Positions 45,463 to 56,237 of a DNA stretch of 64,000 nucleotides are shown piece by piece (within the stretch, counting starts at the first letter, position 1; every line of letters starts with the position of its first letter). A program made the translations under genes and the position numbers. This DNA is from Methanolobus zinderi (GTDB taxonomy: Archaea; Halobacteriota; Methanosarcinia; Methanosarcinales; Methanosarcinaceae): NCBI RefSeq assembly GCF_013388255.1, contig NZ_CP058215.1, forward strand, positions 1,426,001 to 1,490,000, given 5' to 3'. Below the pieces are notes generated by a model. That model had not been told where the DNA came from. It was given only the letters and a program-made list of their open reading frames with translations, and made no database searches.

Positions 45463-46884
45463 TTATACATTTTCCTTTGCCCAAGTAACTGCTGCATCCA
45501 GCACATCATGGTTCAAAGAAACAAGCTTTGGCTTTTTGGAGAATGTTTCGGCAATCGCGGACCTGAAATCATCCTCTGAAAGACCTGTGACCCCGAGAGC
45601 CAGCATAACACCGAGCATTACAGTGTTTGCAGCCTTGCCAGAGCCTGCTTCTTCTGCTATTTTGATTGCAGGTACTGCTATTCCCCTGACACCTTCGGGA
45701 ATTTCACACTCACCGATGGTCGAGTCGTAGAGAATAACTCCACCTTCTTTCACATCACCTGCGAACTTCTCGAGTGATGGCTGGTTCATGGCTACAAGTA
45801 TATCAGGTGTGTAAACAACAGGGGAACCTATGGAGTCGCCTGATATGACCACGGAACAGTTGGAAGTACCTCCCCTCTGCTCGGGTCCGTAGGAAGGATA
45901 CCATGAAACAAAACGCCTTGCGTTACATCCTGCATGCGCAATGGTAAGTCCCATACTCAGTACTCCCTGACCACCAAAACCTGCAGCCTTTACCTTCACC
46001 TGAGGGAAATCCGGATCATGCACTGCATCAGGTGATGATTCTGTTTCAAGGTTGAATAATTTGTCAACTGACTCCCTGGAGAAATCACTTACACCTCTTT
46101 TCAGTGGTTCTGTCTCTGCCGAGAGGTCCCTGAAATTACCAAGCGGGAATTCCTTTTCCATTTCCTCGTTCACAAAACGGGTACTCTGTTCCGCATCCTG
46201 CCTTAAGTTTGTGGGACAGGTTGACAGTATCTCCACAAAGGCATAACCCTTGCCGTCACGCTGTATCTCAAGAGCCTTTTTGATAGCTTTCCTGGCTTTT
46301 CTTATGTGTGATATATCAGATATCGAGACCCTTTCAATGAAAACGGGAGCTTTGAGGTTGTCCAGAATCTCGCACATGTGAAGCGGATAACCTGCAAATC
46401 TTGGGTCCCTGCCGTCAGGACAGGTCACGGTCTTCTCACCGATCAGTGTGGTCGGTGCCATCTGACCGCCTGTCATTCCATACACCGTGTTGTTAACAAA
46501 GAATACTGCAATCTTCTCACCACGGTTTGCAGCCTGCATGGTCTCATTGAGTCCAATGGATGCAAGATCGCCGTCTCCCTGATAGGCAATCACCACCGCA
46601 TCATCTTCTGCTCGGGATGAACCGGTTCCAACAGCAGGTGCCCTTCCGTGAGCAACCTGGAGATTGCCACAGTCAAAGTAATAATAAGCAAAGACAGCAC
46701 AACCTACAGGACTTATCATAATGGAGCGGTCCTGTATCTCAAGATCTGACATTGCCTCACCTATGAGCTTGTGGATAATACCGTGTCCGCAGCCGGGACA
46801 GTAGTGAGTTGCAGTTGGTGCTGCACCTCCCTTACGCGGGAATTCGGGATACAGACCTGCGCTCTTAATTATTTTCTCAGCCAT
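45463..46884 (-). CDS. vorA: 2-oxoacid:ferredoxin oxidoreductase, fused beta-gamma subunit
   Basis: About 473 residues from [10 protein letters not shown] (ATG at 46884). Residues about 1-270 are the beta subunit with [12 protein letters not shown], ThDP/Mg binding [12 protein letters not shown] and [12 protein letters not shown]. Residues about 300-473 are the gamma subunit ([32 protein letters not shown]). Natural fusion of these parts is known for the 2-ketoisovalerate-type enzyme, so I favour Vor (branched-chain 2-oxoacids) over Kor. Reaction: 2-oxoacid + CoA + oxidised ferredoxin to acyl-CoA + CO2, reversible. Its start overlaps the alpha subunit stop. Confidence 0.85.
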   Translation of the reverse strand: MAEKIIKSAGLYPEFPRKGGAAPTATHYCPGCGHGIIHKLIGEAMSDLEIQDRSIMISPVGCAVFAYYYFDCGNLQVAHGRAPAVGTGSSRAEDDAVVIAYQGDGDLASIGLNETMQAANRGEKIAVFFVNNTVYGMTGGQMAPTTLIGEKTVTCPDGRDPRFAGYPLHMCEILDNLKAPVFIERVSISDISHIRKARKAIKKALEIQRDGKGYAFVEILSTCPTNLRQDAEQSTRFVNEEMEKEFPLGNFRDLSAETEPLKRGVSDFSRESVDKLFNLETESSPDAVHDPDFPQVKVKAAGFGGQGVLSMGLTIAHAGCNARRFVSWYPSYGPEQRGGTSNCSVVISGDSIGSPVVYTPDILVAMNQPSLEKFAGDVKEGGVILYDSTIGECEIPEGVRGIAVPAIKIAEEAGSGKAANTVMLGVMLALGVTGLSEDDFRSAIAETFSKKPKLVSLNHDVLDAAVTWAKENV

Positions 46885-46886
46885 GA

Positions 46887-47948
46887 TCACTCCTCCCTTG
46901 CAGCAATGTCACGTATCTTTTCCATAACCTGGTCCATTGTTATGAGATTTCCACCCATGCGGTTTACAAGTTCAACTTCCCTGTCACAACCCACAGCAAG
47001 CTGAATATCCTCCTGCATCTGTCCGTTGCTCATTTCCACGGACACAAAGGTACAATCCCTTGAATCGGCAATGTCCCTGAGTTCCTTTTCCGGGAACGGG
47101 AAGAGGGTCCTTGGCCTGAAAAGACCCACTTTAAGACCTTCTTTCCTTGCCTGGTCCACAGCAGACCTGCATATACGGCTGCTGATTCCGTAGGAAACGA
47201 GGATGATGGAGGCATCTTCTGTCATGTAATCCTCATAGTCAACTTCCTTTTCCCTGATAGTTGCATACTTCTCCTGTATCTTATAGTTAAAATCCTCAAG
47301 CAGGTTGAAGTCAAGGAAGATGGATGTAACAAGATTCTCTCTTGTTTCAGCGGTACCGTTTACGGCCCACGAAGTATCTATCTCGAGATGCACTGACTTT
47401 TCCGGGAACTGTATGGATTCCACCATCTGGCCAAGCACACCATCCGCAAGCACGAAAACCGGGTTCCTGTACTTGAAGGCAAGGTCAAAGCCCTTGATCA
47501 CCATATCGCACATTTCCTGCACGGAGTTTGGAGCAAGCACGATGTTTCTGTAATTACCGTGACCTCCTCCTTTGACGACCTGGCTGTAATCTCCCTGCTC
47601 GGGTCCGATATTACCAAGACCCGGACCTGCACGCATGATATCAACTATTACACATGGAAGCTCCGAGCCTGCGAGATAGGAGATACCTTCCTGTTTCAGA
47701 CTGATACCCGGACCGGAGGATGCAGTCATTACCCTGTGTCCGGCTGATGCTGCACCGTATACCATATTGATGGCAGCTTCCTCTGATTCGGCCTGCACGA
47801 ACTTTCTTCCCACCTGTGGGAAGTATTTGGAGGCTTCCTGCAGGATCTCACTTGCGGGAGTGATGGGATAGCCGAAATAACAGTCGCAACCCGCATACAG
47901 GGCACCGATAACTGCCGCCGTATTTCCTTTAACTAATTGTGTTGCCAC
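46887..47948 (-). CDS. vorB: 2-oxoacid:ferredoxin oxidoreductase, alpha subunit
   Basis: 353 residues. Pyrimidine-binding and CoA-binding domain with [32 protein letters not shown], then [20 protein letters not shown] and [16 protein letters not shown]. The central [13 protein letters not shown] loop is typical for the alpha chain. Together with the fused beta-gamma and the ferredoxin-like delta gene it builds a full heterotrimeric or four-part enzyme. Terminal region [18 protein letters not shown]. Spacing to the delta gene is 18 bases, to beta-gamma a few bases. Confidence 0.92.
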   Translation of the reverse strand: MATQLVKGNTAAVIGALYAGCDCYFGYPITPASEILQEASKYFPQVGRKFVQAESEEAAINMVYGAASAGHRVMTASSGPGISLKQEGISYLAGSELPCVIVDIMRAGPGLGNIGPEQGDYSQVVKGGGHGNYRNIVLAPNSVQEMCDMVIKGFDLAFKYRNPVFVLADGVLGQMVESIQFPEKSVHLEIDTSWAVNGTAETRENLVTSIFLDFNLLEDFNYKIQEKYATIREKEVDYEDYMTEDASIILVSYGISSRICRSAVDQARKEGLKVGLFRPRTLFPFPEKELRDIADSRDCTFVSVEMSNGQMQEDIQLAVGCDREVELVNRMGGNLITMDQVMEKIRDIAAREE

Positions 47949-47966
47949 TTTTGATCACCTTGATAT

Positions 47967-48209
47967 TTATTTTTCTTTTACGGGAATGTGGATCTCTATT
48001 GCGAGTGGCTCGGGACATGTATAGTAACAGTTTGCACAGCCCGTGCAACCCTCACCTGCATACTCCACATAGTGATAGCCTCTTTCGTTGAGATCGTCAC
48101 TTAATTTAAGAAGGTCTTTAGGGCATGCAACTATGCAACGACCGCATGCCTTACACTCAATAATATTGATAACCGGGTAAGGTTCCTTTTTTTCCTGAAG
48201 ATCTGACAT
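47967..48209 (-). CDS. vorC: 2-oxoacid:ferredoxin oxidoreductase, delta subunit (2[4Fe-4S])
   Basis: 80 residues from ATG at 48209, after AGGTTA; an ATG five codons earlier overlaps that site. Two ferredoxin motifs, C-x-x-C-x-x-C-x-x-x-CP ([16 protein letters not shown]) and a second [14 protein letters not shown], carry two [4Fe-4S] clusters that take electrons from the ThDP subunit to ferredoxin. It is the first gene of the vor set and follows a terminator-like hairpin. Confidence 0.93.
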   Translation of the reverse strand: MSDLQEKKEPYPVINIIECKACGRCIVACPKDLLKLSDDLNERGYHYVEYAGEGCTGCANCYYTCPEPLAIEIHIPVKEK

Positions 48210-48242
48210 AGTATCTAACCTCATGATAATTTAAAATAAAAG

Positions 48243-48293
48243 TTCCCGGACAGGAACAAAGCCCGTATAAGAATAACTGCTTTGGTCCGGGAA
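48243..48293 (-). terminator. Long hairpin between the acyl-CoA synthetase and vor genes
   Basis: TTCCCGGAC/GTCCGGGAA arms (48243-48251, 48285-48293), with inner AAAGC/GCTTT pairing. On the minus strand CTTTTATTTT follows. It can end the synthetase mRNA or lower read-through into the oxidoreductase genes. A weak TATA-like TTTTAAATTATC follows, which could give vor its own promoter. Confidence 0.65.
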
Positions 48294-48312
48294 TGCCTTT
48301 CTTCTATATAAG

Positions 48313-50070
48313 TTATTGCGGCTCTTTATCGTGGTCACGTATCTCCACTCGTCTTATCTTACCACTGATAGTCTTTGGAAGCTCTGTGACAAACTCGATG
48401 GCGCGCGGGTACTTGTAAGGAGCTGTTACCTTCTTGACATGGTCCTGAAGTTCCTTTTTCAGCTCCTCGCTTGCGGTATAGTTCTTTGTAAGAACTATGG
48501 TGGCCTTGATGATCTGACCCCTGATAGGATCGGGAACACCTGTGATGGCACATTCGAGTACAGCAGGGTGCTCGATCAGTGCACTCTCAACTTCAAAGGG
48601 ACCGACCCTGTAACCTGAGGTCTTTATAATATCATCGGCCCTTCCAACGAACCAGAAATAGCCGTCCTCGTCCTTCCATGCCATGTCACCGGTATGGTAA
48701 TAACCGTCATGCCAGACAGCTGCTGTTCTCTCAGGTTCTGAGCCGTATCCTGTAAATATCCCGGGAGGATTTCCAAAGCTTGTGTGGATCACAATCTCGC
48801 CTTCCTCTCCGACCTCGGCAGGCTTTCCTTCTGCATTGAGCAGCTCTATGCTGTACTCGGGTGAAGGTTGTCCCATAGAACCGGGCTTTGGTTCAAGCCA
48901 GGGATATGTAGCCAGGGTAACGACGGTCTCAGTCTGTCCGAAACCTTCCATGAGTTTAAGGCCTGTGATCTCCAGGAACTTTTCATACACTTCAGGGTTC
49001 AGCGGTTCTCCTGCTGTCACACAATACTTCAGGTTGCTGAAATCATATTTACTCAGGTCCTCCCTGATAAGGAAGCGATAAATTGTCGGGGGTGCGCAGA
49101 AGGTTGTGACACCGTACTTTATGGCATTATCCAGCATCCTGTCAGCAGCGAATCTTTCATAATCATAGACAAAAACAGCACTTCCTGCGATCCACTGGCC
49201 GTAGATCTTTCCCCATTCACATTTTGCCCATCCGGAATCCGCTACTGTGTAATGCAGTCCGCCGTCCTCCACATTCTGCCAGTACTTGGCGGTAATGATA
49301 TGTGCCAGAGGATATGTGAACTTGTGAAGTACCATCTTCGGGAAGCCTGTGGTACCGGATGAGAAATAGTTCAGCAATATGTCATCATTGTCTGTAGCTT
49401 CCTCACCAACAGGTCTTTCAAATTCAGCAGATTCAGCTTCGAGTTCTTCCTCGAAGGAGATCCATCCGTCTCTTTTCATGCCAATTGCGATCCTTGTCCT
49501 GAGGATAGAGCTTACTTCATCGTAAGCCTCATCAACGTAGTCCAGCACATTTACATCAGGTGCACAGATCACCATACTGATATTGCCTCGCTCCACCCTG
49601 TAGACGATGTCCTTCTTTGTGAGCATGTGGGTGGCAGGGACGGCTGTGGCACCGATCCTGTGCAGTCCAAGCAGACAGAACCAGAACTCATACCTGCTTT
49701 TGAGCATAAGCATGACACTGTCACCTTTCTTGATGCCGAACTTCTTCAAGATATTCGCGGCTTTGTTGCTGTATTCCGCCAGGTCCTTGAAGTTGAATAT
49801 TCTTTCATCGCCATTGTCATCGCACCAGACTAGTGCTTTTTTCTCCGGCTGTTCCTCTGCATATACATCGACAACATCATATGCAAAATTGAAATTGTCC
49901 GGGATATTGATCCCTAGTGCTTTTTTCTCCGGCTGTTCCTCTGCATATACATCGACAACATCATATGCAAAATTGAAATTGTCCGGGATATTGATCCTGA
50001 AATTCTGTTTAAAATCTTCGTATGAATCAAAGTCTGTCTGTGATACATACCTGTTAAGTAATGAAGCCAT
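48313..50070 (-). CDS. AMP-forming acyl-CoA synthetase with internal 28-residue duplication
   Basis: 585 residues; the normal form would be about 557. Key motifs: [67 protein letters not shown] and the catalytic Lys in [11 protein letters not shown]. It activates an organic acid to acyl-CoA. Near the N-terminus a block of 28 residues (starting [20 protein letters not shown]) occurs twice in tandem, caused by an 84-bp repeat. The operon partners (XRE-cupin before, vor after) suggest acyl-CoAs feeding reductive 2-oxoacid synthesis or the reverse. Confidence 0.9.
   Translation of the reverse strand: MASLLNRYVSQTDFDSYEDFKQNFRINIPDNFNFAYDVVDVYAEEQPEKKALGINIPDNFNFAYDVVDVYAEEQPEKKALVWCDDNGDERIFNFKDLAEYSNKAANILKKFGIKKGDSVMLMLKSRYEFWFCLLGLHRIGATAVPATHMLTKKDIVYRVERGNISMVICAPDVNVLDYVDEAYDEVSSILRTRIAIGMKRDGWISFEEELEAESAEFERPVGEEATDNDDILLNYFSSGTTGFPKMVLHKFTYPLAHIITAKYWQNVEDGGLHYTVADSGWAKCEWGKIYGQWIAGSAVFVYDYERFAADRMLDNAIKYGVTTFCAPPTIYRFLIREDLSKYDFSNLKYCVTAGEPLNPEVYEKFLEITGLKLMEGFGQTETVVTLATYPWLEPKPGSMGQPSPEYSIELLNAEGKPAEVGEEGEIVIHTSFGNPPGIFTGYGSEPERTAAVWHDGYYHTGDMAWKDEDGYFWFVGRADDIIKTSGYRVGPFEVESALIEHPAVLECAITGVPDPIRGQIIKATIVLTKNYTASEELKKELQDHVKKVTAPYKYPRAIEFVTELPKTISGKIRRVEIRDHDKEPQ
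49830..49997. repeat. Perfect 84-bp in-frame tandem duplication
   Basis: 49830-49913 and 49914-49997 are identical base for base and adjoin directly. The unit is exactly 28 codons, so the frame is kept. No mismatch suggests a very recent event, or an assembly artefact. Confidence 0.95.
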
Positions 50071-50082
50071 TTTTCCTCCGAA

Positions 50083-50637
50083 TCATAAAATAACTGCTAG
50101 GAACTTTGCCGGTTTTCCACCTACTGCCTGCATGCAGTGATCATAGCCTGAATCAAAGAAGATCGAATCTCCTTCTTCAAGGATGATCTCATTGTTGTGG
50201 ATAACGATCTTCAGGGTCCCTTCAAGCACATAATCGAACTCCTGTCCGGGATGGGAGTTCATAGATGGTTTTGAATCCCCGGATTTTGGTTCTACCTTTA
50301 CGACAAAGGGCTCAGCCTTTTTATGGATGAAGTTTGCAGCCAGGTTCTGGTACTTATAGTCACTGCGCCTGTCGACACTTACTCCTTTGTCCTTCCTGGT
50401 AACTGTGAACACATGCATCCTGGGATCCTCGCCGGTGAGCAGCACGGTCATATCCACATTCAGATGCTGGGCGATCTCAAAAAGGACACTTGCAGGCATG
50501 TCCTCTTCAGCATTTTCATACTTGCCGTATACATCGGCTGGTACGTCCACAAGCTCTGCCATCTTTTCGGGTGAGATACCACATATCTCACGTAACTCCC
50601 GGACACGGGATGCGATTTCTTTTATTTTTTCCTGCAT
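50083..50637 (-). CDS. XRE-cupin transcriptional regulator, second copy
   Basis: 184 residues from ATG at 50637, after GAAGTGAT; the longer frame from 50709 lacks a binding site. Residues 4-62 are the helix-turn-helix ([20 protein letters not shown]), about 108-184 a cupin ([39 protein letters not shown]). Its gene is 12 bases before the acyl-CoA synthetase, so it likely controls that operon. It is the second regulator of this architecture next to an acyl-CoA synthetase in the window. Confidence 0.92.
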   Translation of the reverse strand: MQEKIKEIASRVRELREICGISPEKMAELVDVPADVYGKYENAEEDMPASVLFEIAQHLNVDMTVLLTGEDPRMHVFTVTRKDKGVSVDRRSDYKYQNLAANFIHKKAEPFVVKVEPKSGDSKPSMNSHPGQEFDYVLEGTLKIVIHNNEIILEEGDSIFFDSGYDHCMQAVGGKPAKFLAVIL

Positions 50638-50986
50638 GGATATCACTTCAATGAGAAATTGTATTGAAAATGACCGCACGGGAAGAGCTTCCTCCATTTC
50701 AGTCTGCATTTAAAGAAGTTATGGACAAAACTGTATGAACAAGCCCTTTACGATGTGCTGTTTTTGTAATAGCCGGGATTTTAAGGCCTCCTCATATTTT
50801 AATATATTCCTTTTTACGGAATGCTAAAATTGAGTTGATCTTCATGCATGAACAGTAAAAAGCTTCAAAAACAAAATATATAATCAGAAACATATATAAA
50901 CAGATAGAATAAAGCATGATGAGACATATGGAATTAATCATTATTGATTTATACTTTCACCAAGTACTCAACTACCAAAAACGAAA
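50638..50986. other. Divergent promoter region
   Basis: About 350 bases, no gene seen. TATA-like ACATATATAAACAG near 50890-50902 faces the DUF92 gene. Other AT-rich stretches near 50800-50820 may serve the XRE-cupin operon. Confidence 0.4.
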
Positions 50987-52426
50987 ATGATCCCTATGCA
51001 TGTAGCCTTTGAAAGCATTGAAAAGATGGAACATGAATACCGACGACAGATAATCCATGCCGCTTTCGGTCTGCTTATTTTTGCCTTCCCTTTCTTCAGC
51101 ACACTGACACTTATGGTGATGAGTCTGCTTCTGGTAATAGCGCTGGGTAATTTCAGGGATTATCTTCCTGTTGAAAAATACCTTTACAAAAAACCTCCGC
51201 CTGGTTCGAGGGAGATGCTCACCAACGGGATCAACGAGGGTATAAGAAGCGCTCAGTACCTGACCCTCTCACTGTTCATACTGCTATTGATAAGCCTTAT
51301 ACATGAATATACATCACTCTCTTTTCCTCTCTATGTGGTGGGAGGTGCCATGGCGATATCTACTTTCGGCAGCAGTGCGGCCTCATTTATCCGCCACCGC
51401 AAGAAATTGCAGATGGCCAGAATTGCAAACTCGCCCGGGAAGATCGAAGAACATCATCTTCTTCCCTCCAGCATAGTCATGCTCGGTGTGGGTATAGTCT
51501 CCGCCTATATTGCAGGAGCATGGATTGCAGGCTGGGGCGACGTTGCTGTTAGCAGAAACCTCATCTTCTTTGTAGCTGTTATAGGCTCGATCACAGCCGC
51601 TCTTTTCGAATCGATTCCGTCAGAAGTTGACGATAATCTCTCGGTGCCCCTGGGTGCGGGAATGGCAATGTGGACTTTCAATGCATTCGGCTTTTCGGTA
51701 CCACCTACCCAGATGTTCATAGCCCTTGTTTTTTCACTAGTGCTGGGCTACCTTGCCTATAAAACAAAAATTGCCGATCTTTCAGCATTGTTTGGTGCAG
51801 CACTGCTCGGAGTGCTTATCATAGTATTCAGCGAGATTTTCTGGTTTATCCTGCTGCTTACATTTTTCATACTCGGAGGCGCATTTACGAAGTATAAGTA
51901 CAGGTACAAGAAATCAATCGGTCTCGCACAGTCAGATGGCGGTGTACGCAGCTATGAGAACGTGTTCAGCAACAGTACGGCTGCTCTTGTACTTGCCATT
52001 TTTTACGGTATATATCCCCAATATGCCGAGCTTATAATTTTCGCATATCTGGGAACAGTGGCCACGGCAACAGGTGATACACTCGCAAGCGAAATCGGAA
52101 CGACAGCCCACTCACAGCCTATTATGATAACCACACTCAAACATGTCCAGGCAGGAGTTGACGGGGCGGTTACAGTACTTGGTGAATTTGCCGCAATACT
52201 GGGTGCTATGGTCATAGGAATATTAGCGGTGATCTTCGGAATGGTTGATAATGCTTTCATGGTCATCCTGATCACAACTGCCGGTGGCTTCTTCGGAACA
52301 AATGTGGATAGTCTACTGGGTGCGACCCTGCAGAAAAGAGGATTACTTTCAAACAGCGGGGTCAATTTTGTAGCGACCTTTGCTGGTGCGGCAATTTCCG
52401 GTATTCTTTATCTTTTATTGGTCTGA
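50987..52426 (+). CDS. Polytopic membrane protein, dolichol-kinase-like plus DUF92
   Basis: 479 residues, about 12-13 membrane spans. The first half (HEYRRQIIHAAFGLLIFAFP, FRDYLPVEKY) resembles CTP-dependent polyprenol kinases; the second half is DUF92 (FSNSTAALVLAIFYGIYP, ATATGDTLASEIG, GVDGAVTVLGEFAAILGA, FFGTNVDSLLGATLQ). DUF92 relatives such as plant VTE6 phosphorylate phytyl phosphate, so a role in isoprenoid phosphate metabolism for archaeal lipids is possible. The ATG at 50987 has no evident ribosome binding site; M5 is an alternative. Confidence 0.8.
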   Translation: MIPMHVAFESIEKMEHEYRRQIIHAAFGLLIFAFPFFSTLTLMVMSLLLVIALGNFRDYLPVEKYLYKKPPPGSREMLTNGINEGIRSAQYLTLSLFILLLISLIHEYTSLSFPLYVVGGAMAISTFGSSAASFIRHRKKLQMARIANSPGKIEEHHLLPSSIVMLGVGIVSAYIAGAWIAGWGDVAVSRNLIFFVAVIGSITAALFESIPSEVDDNLSVPLGAGMAMWTFNAFGFSVPPTQMFIALVFSLVLGYLAYKTKIADLSALFGAALLGVLIIVFSEIFWFILLLTFFILGGAFTKYKYRYKKSIGLAQSDGGVRSYENVFSNSTAALVLAIFYGIYPQYAELIIFAYLGTVATATGDTLASEIGTTAHSQPIMITTLKHVQAGVDGAVTVLGEFAAILGAMVIGILAVIFGMVDNAFMVILITTAGGFFGTNVDSLLGATLQKRGLLSNSGVNFVATFAGAAISGILYLLLV

Positions 52427-52506
52427 CAGACTGGTAAACTGCGGTTACTGAAGTCATAAAGCATGTTTTAAAGAAAAGTTATAAACCGTCGTGAGAATGC
52501 TCTATT

Positions 52507-52914
52507 ATGAAAAAGAACACCGAGATTGAAGGCATTGCCAGAGAGACACTTGACTTTATTCTTGAGGTCAGCAGGTCCACTTATCCAAACGAGTTTGCAG
52601 GACTCCTTGAAGCAAAGGACGGCATAATAACCGATGTGCTCTTTTTACCGGGTACAGAATCAAGCGAGAGCAATGCTGTACTAAAACTTTTCATGATGCC
52701 GAATATCTCGGCGGTGGGATCGGTGCACAGTCATCCAAGCTCGGTCATCCGTCCCTCAAAAGCCGACCTTCGCCTCTTCAGTAAGACCGGAACACGACAT
52801 ATAATTACAGGTCATCCCTACAAGAGTAAAAACTGGAAATGTTATGATGGTAGTGGGGAAATAGTTGATCTGCCGGTGCTTGATGTGGAACTTCAGGATG
52901 ATGATGTGTTGTAG
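52507..52914 (+). CDS. JAMM/MPN metalloprotease-like protein
   Basis: 135 residues. Single JAMM domain: conserved Glu in YPNEFAGLL, zinc ligands in SVHSHPSSVIRPSKADLRLF (H-x-H...Asp with the catalytic Ser) and ITGHPY. Archaeal members cleave ubiquitin-like SAMP conjugates or related isopeptides. No SAMP or E1 gene is nearby. The gene is 80 bases after the DUF92 gene and is convergent with hsdR. Confidence 0.92.
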   Translation: MKKNTEIEGIARETLDFILEVSRSTYPNEFAGLLEAKDGIITDVLFLPGTESSESNAVLKLFMMPNISAVGSVHSHPSSVIRPSKADLRLFSKTGTRHIITGHPYKSKNWKCYDGSGEIVDLPVLDVELQDDDVL

Positions 52915-52945
52915 GTATTTCTTAACCTGAAAACAGAATCAAATA

Positions 52946-55900
52946 TTATGCAGTTGCAACTATGTCGCTGCACATTAATTCTGCCTGTTCGAGAATATTT
53001 TTGGTGGCCAGTATTTGCATATCAGGCGGATAACCATATTTTTTCAAGAGCTTTTTCACACTCACCCTCATCTTTGCCTGGATATTCTTTCTCACTGTCC
53101 AGTCTATTGTGGCATTGTTTCTGATAATTCCGACAAGCTCTATGGCCATAAGTCTTAAAGTTTCATCTCCAAGTACATCCACAGCACTATCATTTGCCGC
53201 CAGAGCGTCATAGAATGCAATCTCCTCTGCATTCAAACCAAGTTCTTCATTGTGTTTGTCAGAGTCACGTATCTTTTTAGCCAGTTCGATCAGTTCTTCA
53301 ATTACCTGAACTGTATCTATTCCTCTATTCTTGTACTCATTAACTGCACGCTGAAGCATCTCAGCAAAGGATTTACTTTTTACCAGGTTCTTACGCTGAC
53401 GTATTCTTATTTCATCATTGAGCAGTTTTTTGAGTACTTCATAGGCGAGATTTTTCTGAGGAAGATCACGCACTTCAGTTAAAAAGTCCTCAGATAGAAT
53501 TGAAATGTCAGGCTTTTTGATCCCTACGATATCAAATACATCAATTATTTCTTCGGATACAACCGATCTGGAGACGAGTTCCTTGATCGCGGAATTTACT
53601 TCATATTTGGAGGTAGTTGTCTTGCGATCTATCTTAACGAGTATGGACCGCACTGCCTGGAAATAACCAACTTCATCCCTTATCAGATCTGCCTGTGCAT
53701 GTGGTTTTGAAAGTGCAAATGCTTTGGATAGTTCAGTTACGTGCTGTATAAATCTCTTCCTTTCATGCTTACTTTGTTGTTCTGTCCTGCCTAGAGAAAG
53801 AATGAAGTCTGCACCTTCTCTGACAATGGTAAGTTTCTCTTTCGGGGAAGCCGTTAAAATTCTACGGTAATTAAAACCGTGAAACATATCACGGACGATC
53901 TCATACTTTTCAAGCATCAGGTCTACGGCTTCATCTTTGAGGTCAGCGGGTTTTCCACGACCTCCGCTTCTTGTATAATTTGCCATAGCATACTTAAGAT
54001 CATACAGCAGACCTACATAATCCACTATAAGACCGCCAGGCTTGTCCTTGAACACTCTGTTAACACGCGCTATTGCCTGCATTAGAGTATGACCCTTGAG
54101 CCACTTGATAAAGTACATCGTATGCAGACATGGTGCATCAAAACCCGTAAGCCACATATCACAAACAATGACGATTTTGAGAGGATCGTCAGGGTCCTGC
54201 ATCCTGTCCCTGATCTTCATCCTCTTGCTTTTGCTTCTGATGTGAGGTTGCATTGATTTTTCATCAGCAGCACTTCCGGTGATTATGACTTTAACAGCAC
54301 CTTTCAGATCATCGTCATCATGCCAGTTGGGTCTGAGTGCTATGATCTCATTGTAGAGATCCACGCAAGTCCGGCGATTCATGCAGACGATCATTCCTTT
54401 TCCTTCAAGGGTCGCTACTCTGCTCTCAAAATGGGGAATAATATCTGCTGCCAGTTTTTTCAGGTTACTTTTACTACCGACAACAGCATCCAGCCGCGAC
54501 CATCTGGATTTTAATTTCTCACTTTCATATTCTTCTCTGTCTTCCGTGAGTAAAGCGAACTGCGTATCGAGAGTATCTCGTGCCTCTGCAACAATATCAA
54601 TTCTGGAGAGCCTGTTCTCATAGAATATTTTGACGGTTACTCCATCTTTGACTGCCTGTTCAATATCATAGATGTCGATGTAGTCTCCAAATATAGCAGG
54701 CGTGTTCCTGTCATCAAATTCTATGGGTGTGCCGGTGAAGCCTATAAAAGATGCGTTTGGCAGAGCATCACGCATATGTTTTGCAAAACCATATGAGAAT
54801 CTGGCTTCATCGTCTTTTTGTGACATTTTCATCTCCAGACCGTACTGGCTCCGATGAGCTTCATCAGCTATGACAATTACATTGCTGCGTTCAGTGAGAG
54901 CAGGAAAACTATCTTCGCTGTTCTCTGGCAGGAACTTCTGAATCGTCGTAAAGACAATGCCGCCGGATGCCACTGATAACAAATCCCTGAGCTCTGCGCC
55001 TGTATTTGCCTGTACTGGATGTTGCCTGAGCAGGGAGCTGCATCTTGCAAAGCTTTCAAAGAGCTGACCGTCAAGATCGTTGCGGTCCGTTATGACAACA
55101 ATGGTAGGGTTGTCCATATCCACCACAAGCTTGCCTGCGTAGAATATCATTGAAAGACTTTTACCCGAACCCTGTGTATGCCAGATGACACCACACCTTC
55201 GATCTCCGTCGGGACGGGAGGCTTCTATGGTCTTTTGAACCGCCTTGTTCACGGCATGATACTGATGATAACGTGCGAGCTTCTTGATTATCGGGCCATG
55301 GTCTCCTTCAAATACCATGAAATTCTGTACAAGGTCGAGTATAACATCCTTATTACACATTCCTTTTAACAGAACTTCCATTTCAGGAATCAGGAAATCG
55401 GCAGTATTCTCTCCATCGATGGTTTTCCAGGATGTGAACCATTGCCTGCTTGAAGTAATGGTGCCTGCCCTTGCCTCCTGACCATCGCTTATTATCAGGA
55501 AGGCGTTGTACCTGAAAAGTGAGGGGATCTCATCCTTGTAGGTCTGGAACTGATTGTAGGCTGTCCATATGAGATCATCATCTTCATATTCACTGTCATC
55601 CTCAGGTCGTTTGAGTTCCATAACAACAAGAGGCAATCCATTTATGAACAACACTATATCCGGTCTGCGATTGTTCCTGTTTTCAACTACAGTGAACTGG
55701 TTGACTGCAATGTATTCATTGTTACAATATTCTTTGAAGTCAAAGAGCCATACCTTGTCATAGACGACCTCACCTTCATTATTCCTGTATTCAACATCAA
55801 CACCATTTACAAGCATGTTATGGAATACCTGATTGCTGTGTATCAGGTCCTGTGACTCGGTTCTGACTACTTTTTTCAGTGCTTCCTCCCTTGCTGGAGA

Positions 55901-56092
55901 AGGAATATGCGGATTAAGTGTAGCTATGGCTGCTCTGAGTCTTTCAATAAGGAACACATCAGAATAGGTAACTCTTTGAGAATCAGGAGTTTCCGGGGCT
56001 ATGTCAGGTCCGTAAAAGTATCCATAGCCAAGCTCGGTAAGTATCTCAAGGGCTGCTTCTTCAACTTCTGATTCGGAGACTATACAGGACAT
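52946..56092 (-). CDS. hsdR: Type I restriction enzyme R subunit
   Basis: 1048 residues. N-terminal endonuclease (RRPDIVLFINGLPLVVMELK, the PD-(D/E)xK site near residues 145-165), Walker A HTQGSGKSLSM near 310, DEAH box (VIADEAHRSQYG), then GFTGTPIEFDD, the later helicase motifs (CDMWLTGFDAPCLHTMYF, QAIARVNRVF) and a helical C-terminus that joins HsdM. It translocates and cuts DNA without the proper methylation. HsdM and HsdS lie 3.5 kb upstream on the same strand, separated by five other genes or remnants. Confidence 0.96.
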   Translation of the reverse strand: MSCIVSESEVEEAALEILTELGYGYFYGPDIAPETPDSQRVTYSDVFLIERLRAAIATLNPHIPSPAREEALKKVVRTESQDLIHSNQVFHNMLVNGVDVEYRNNEGEVVYDKVWLFDFKEYCNNEYIAVNQFTVVENRNNRRPDIVLFINGLPLVVMELKRPEDDSEYEDDDLIWTAYNQFQTYKDEIPSLFRYNAFLIISDGQEARAGTITSSRQWFTSWKTIDGENTADFLIPEMEVLLKGMCNKDVILDLVQNFMVFEGDHGPIIKKLARYHQYHAVNKAVQKTIEASRPDGDRRCGVIWHTQGSGKSLSMIFYAGKLVVDMDNPTIVVITDRNDLDGQLFESFARCSSLLRQHPVQANTGAELRDLLSVASGGIVFTTIQKFLPENSEDSFPALTERSNVIVIADEAHRSQYGLEMKMSQKDDEARFSYGFAKHMRDALPNASFIGFTGTPIEFDDRNTPAIFGDYIDIYDIEQAVKDGVTVKIFYENRLSRIDIVAEARDTLDTQFALLTEDREEYESEKLKSRWSRLDAVVGSKSNLKKLAADIIPHFESRVATLEGKGMIVCMNRRTCVDLYNEIIALRPNWHDDDDLKGAVKVIITGSAADEKSMQPHIRSKSKRMKIRDRMQDPDDPLKIVIVCDMWLTGFDAPCLHTMYFIKWLKGHTLMQAIARVNRVFKDKPGGLIVDYVGLLYDLKYAMANYTRSGGRGKPADLKDEAVDLMLEKYEIVRDMFHGFNYRRILTASPKEKLTIVREGADFILSLGRTEQQSKHERKRFIQHVTELSKAFALSKPHAQADLIRDEVGYFQAVRSILVKIDRKTTTSKYEVNSAIKELVSRSVVSEEIIDVFDIVGIKKPDISILSEDFLTEVRDLPQKNLAYEVLKKLLNDEIRIRQRKNLVKSKSFAEMLQRAVNEYKNRGIDTVQVIEELIELAKKIRDSDKHNEELGLNAEEIAFYDALAANDSAVDVLGDETLRLMAIELVGIIRNNATIDWTVRKNIQAKMRVSVKKLLKKYGYPPDMQILATKNILEQAELMCSDIVATA

Positions 56093-56237
56093 AGGACATT
56101 ATTCATCAGAATAGTTTTTAATTCCAAAAGAAATTCATATTTAAATTATTTAAATTTGACCACTCATCCAGATTGAAATTTTGCGTAATTAGTTTCAAAT
56201 TTATGCATGAAAAAAAGAAGATATTTTTCTTCCGGAA

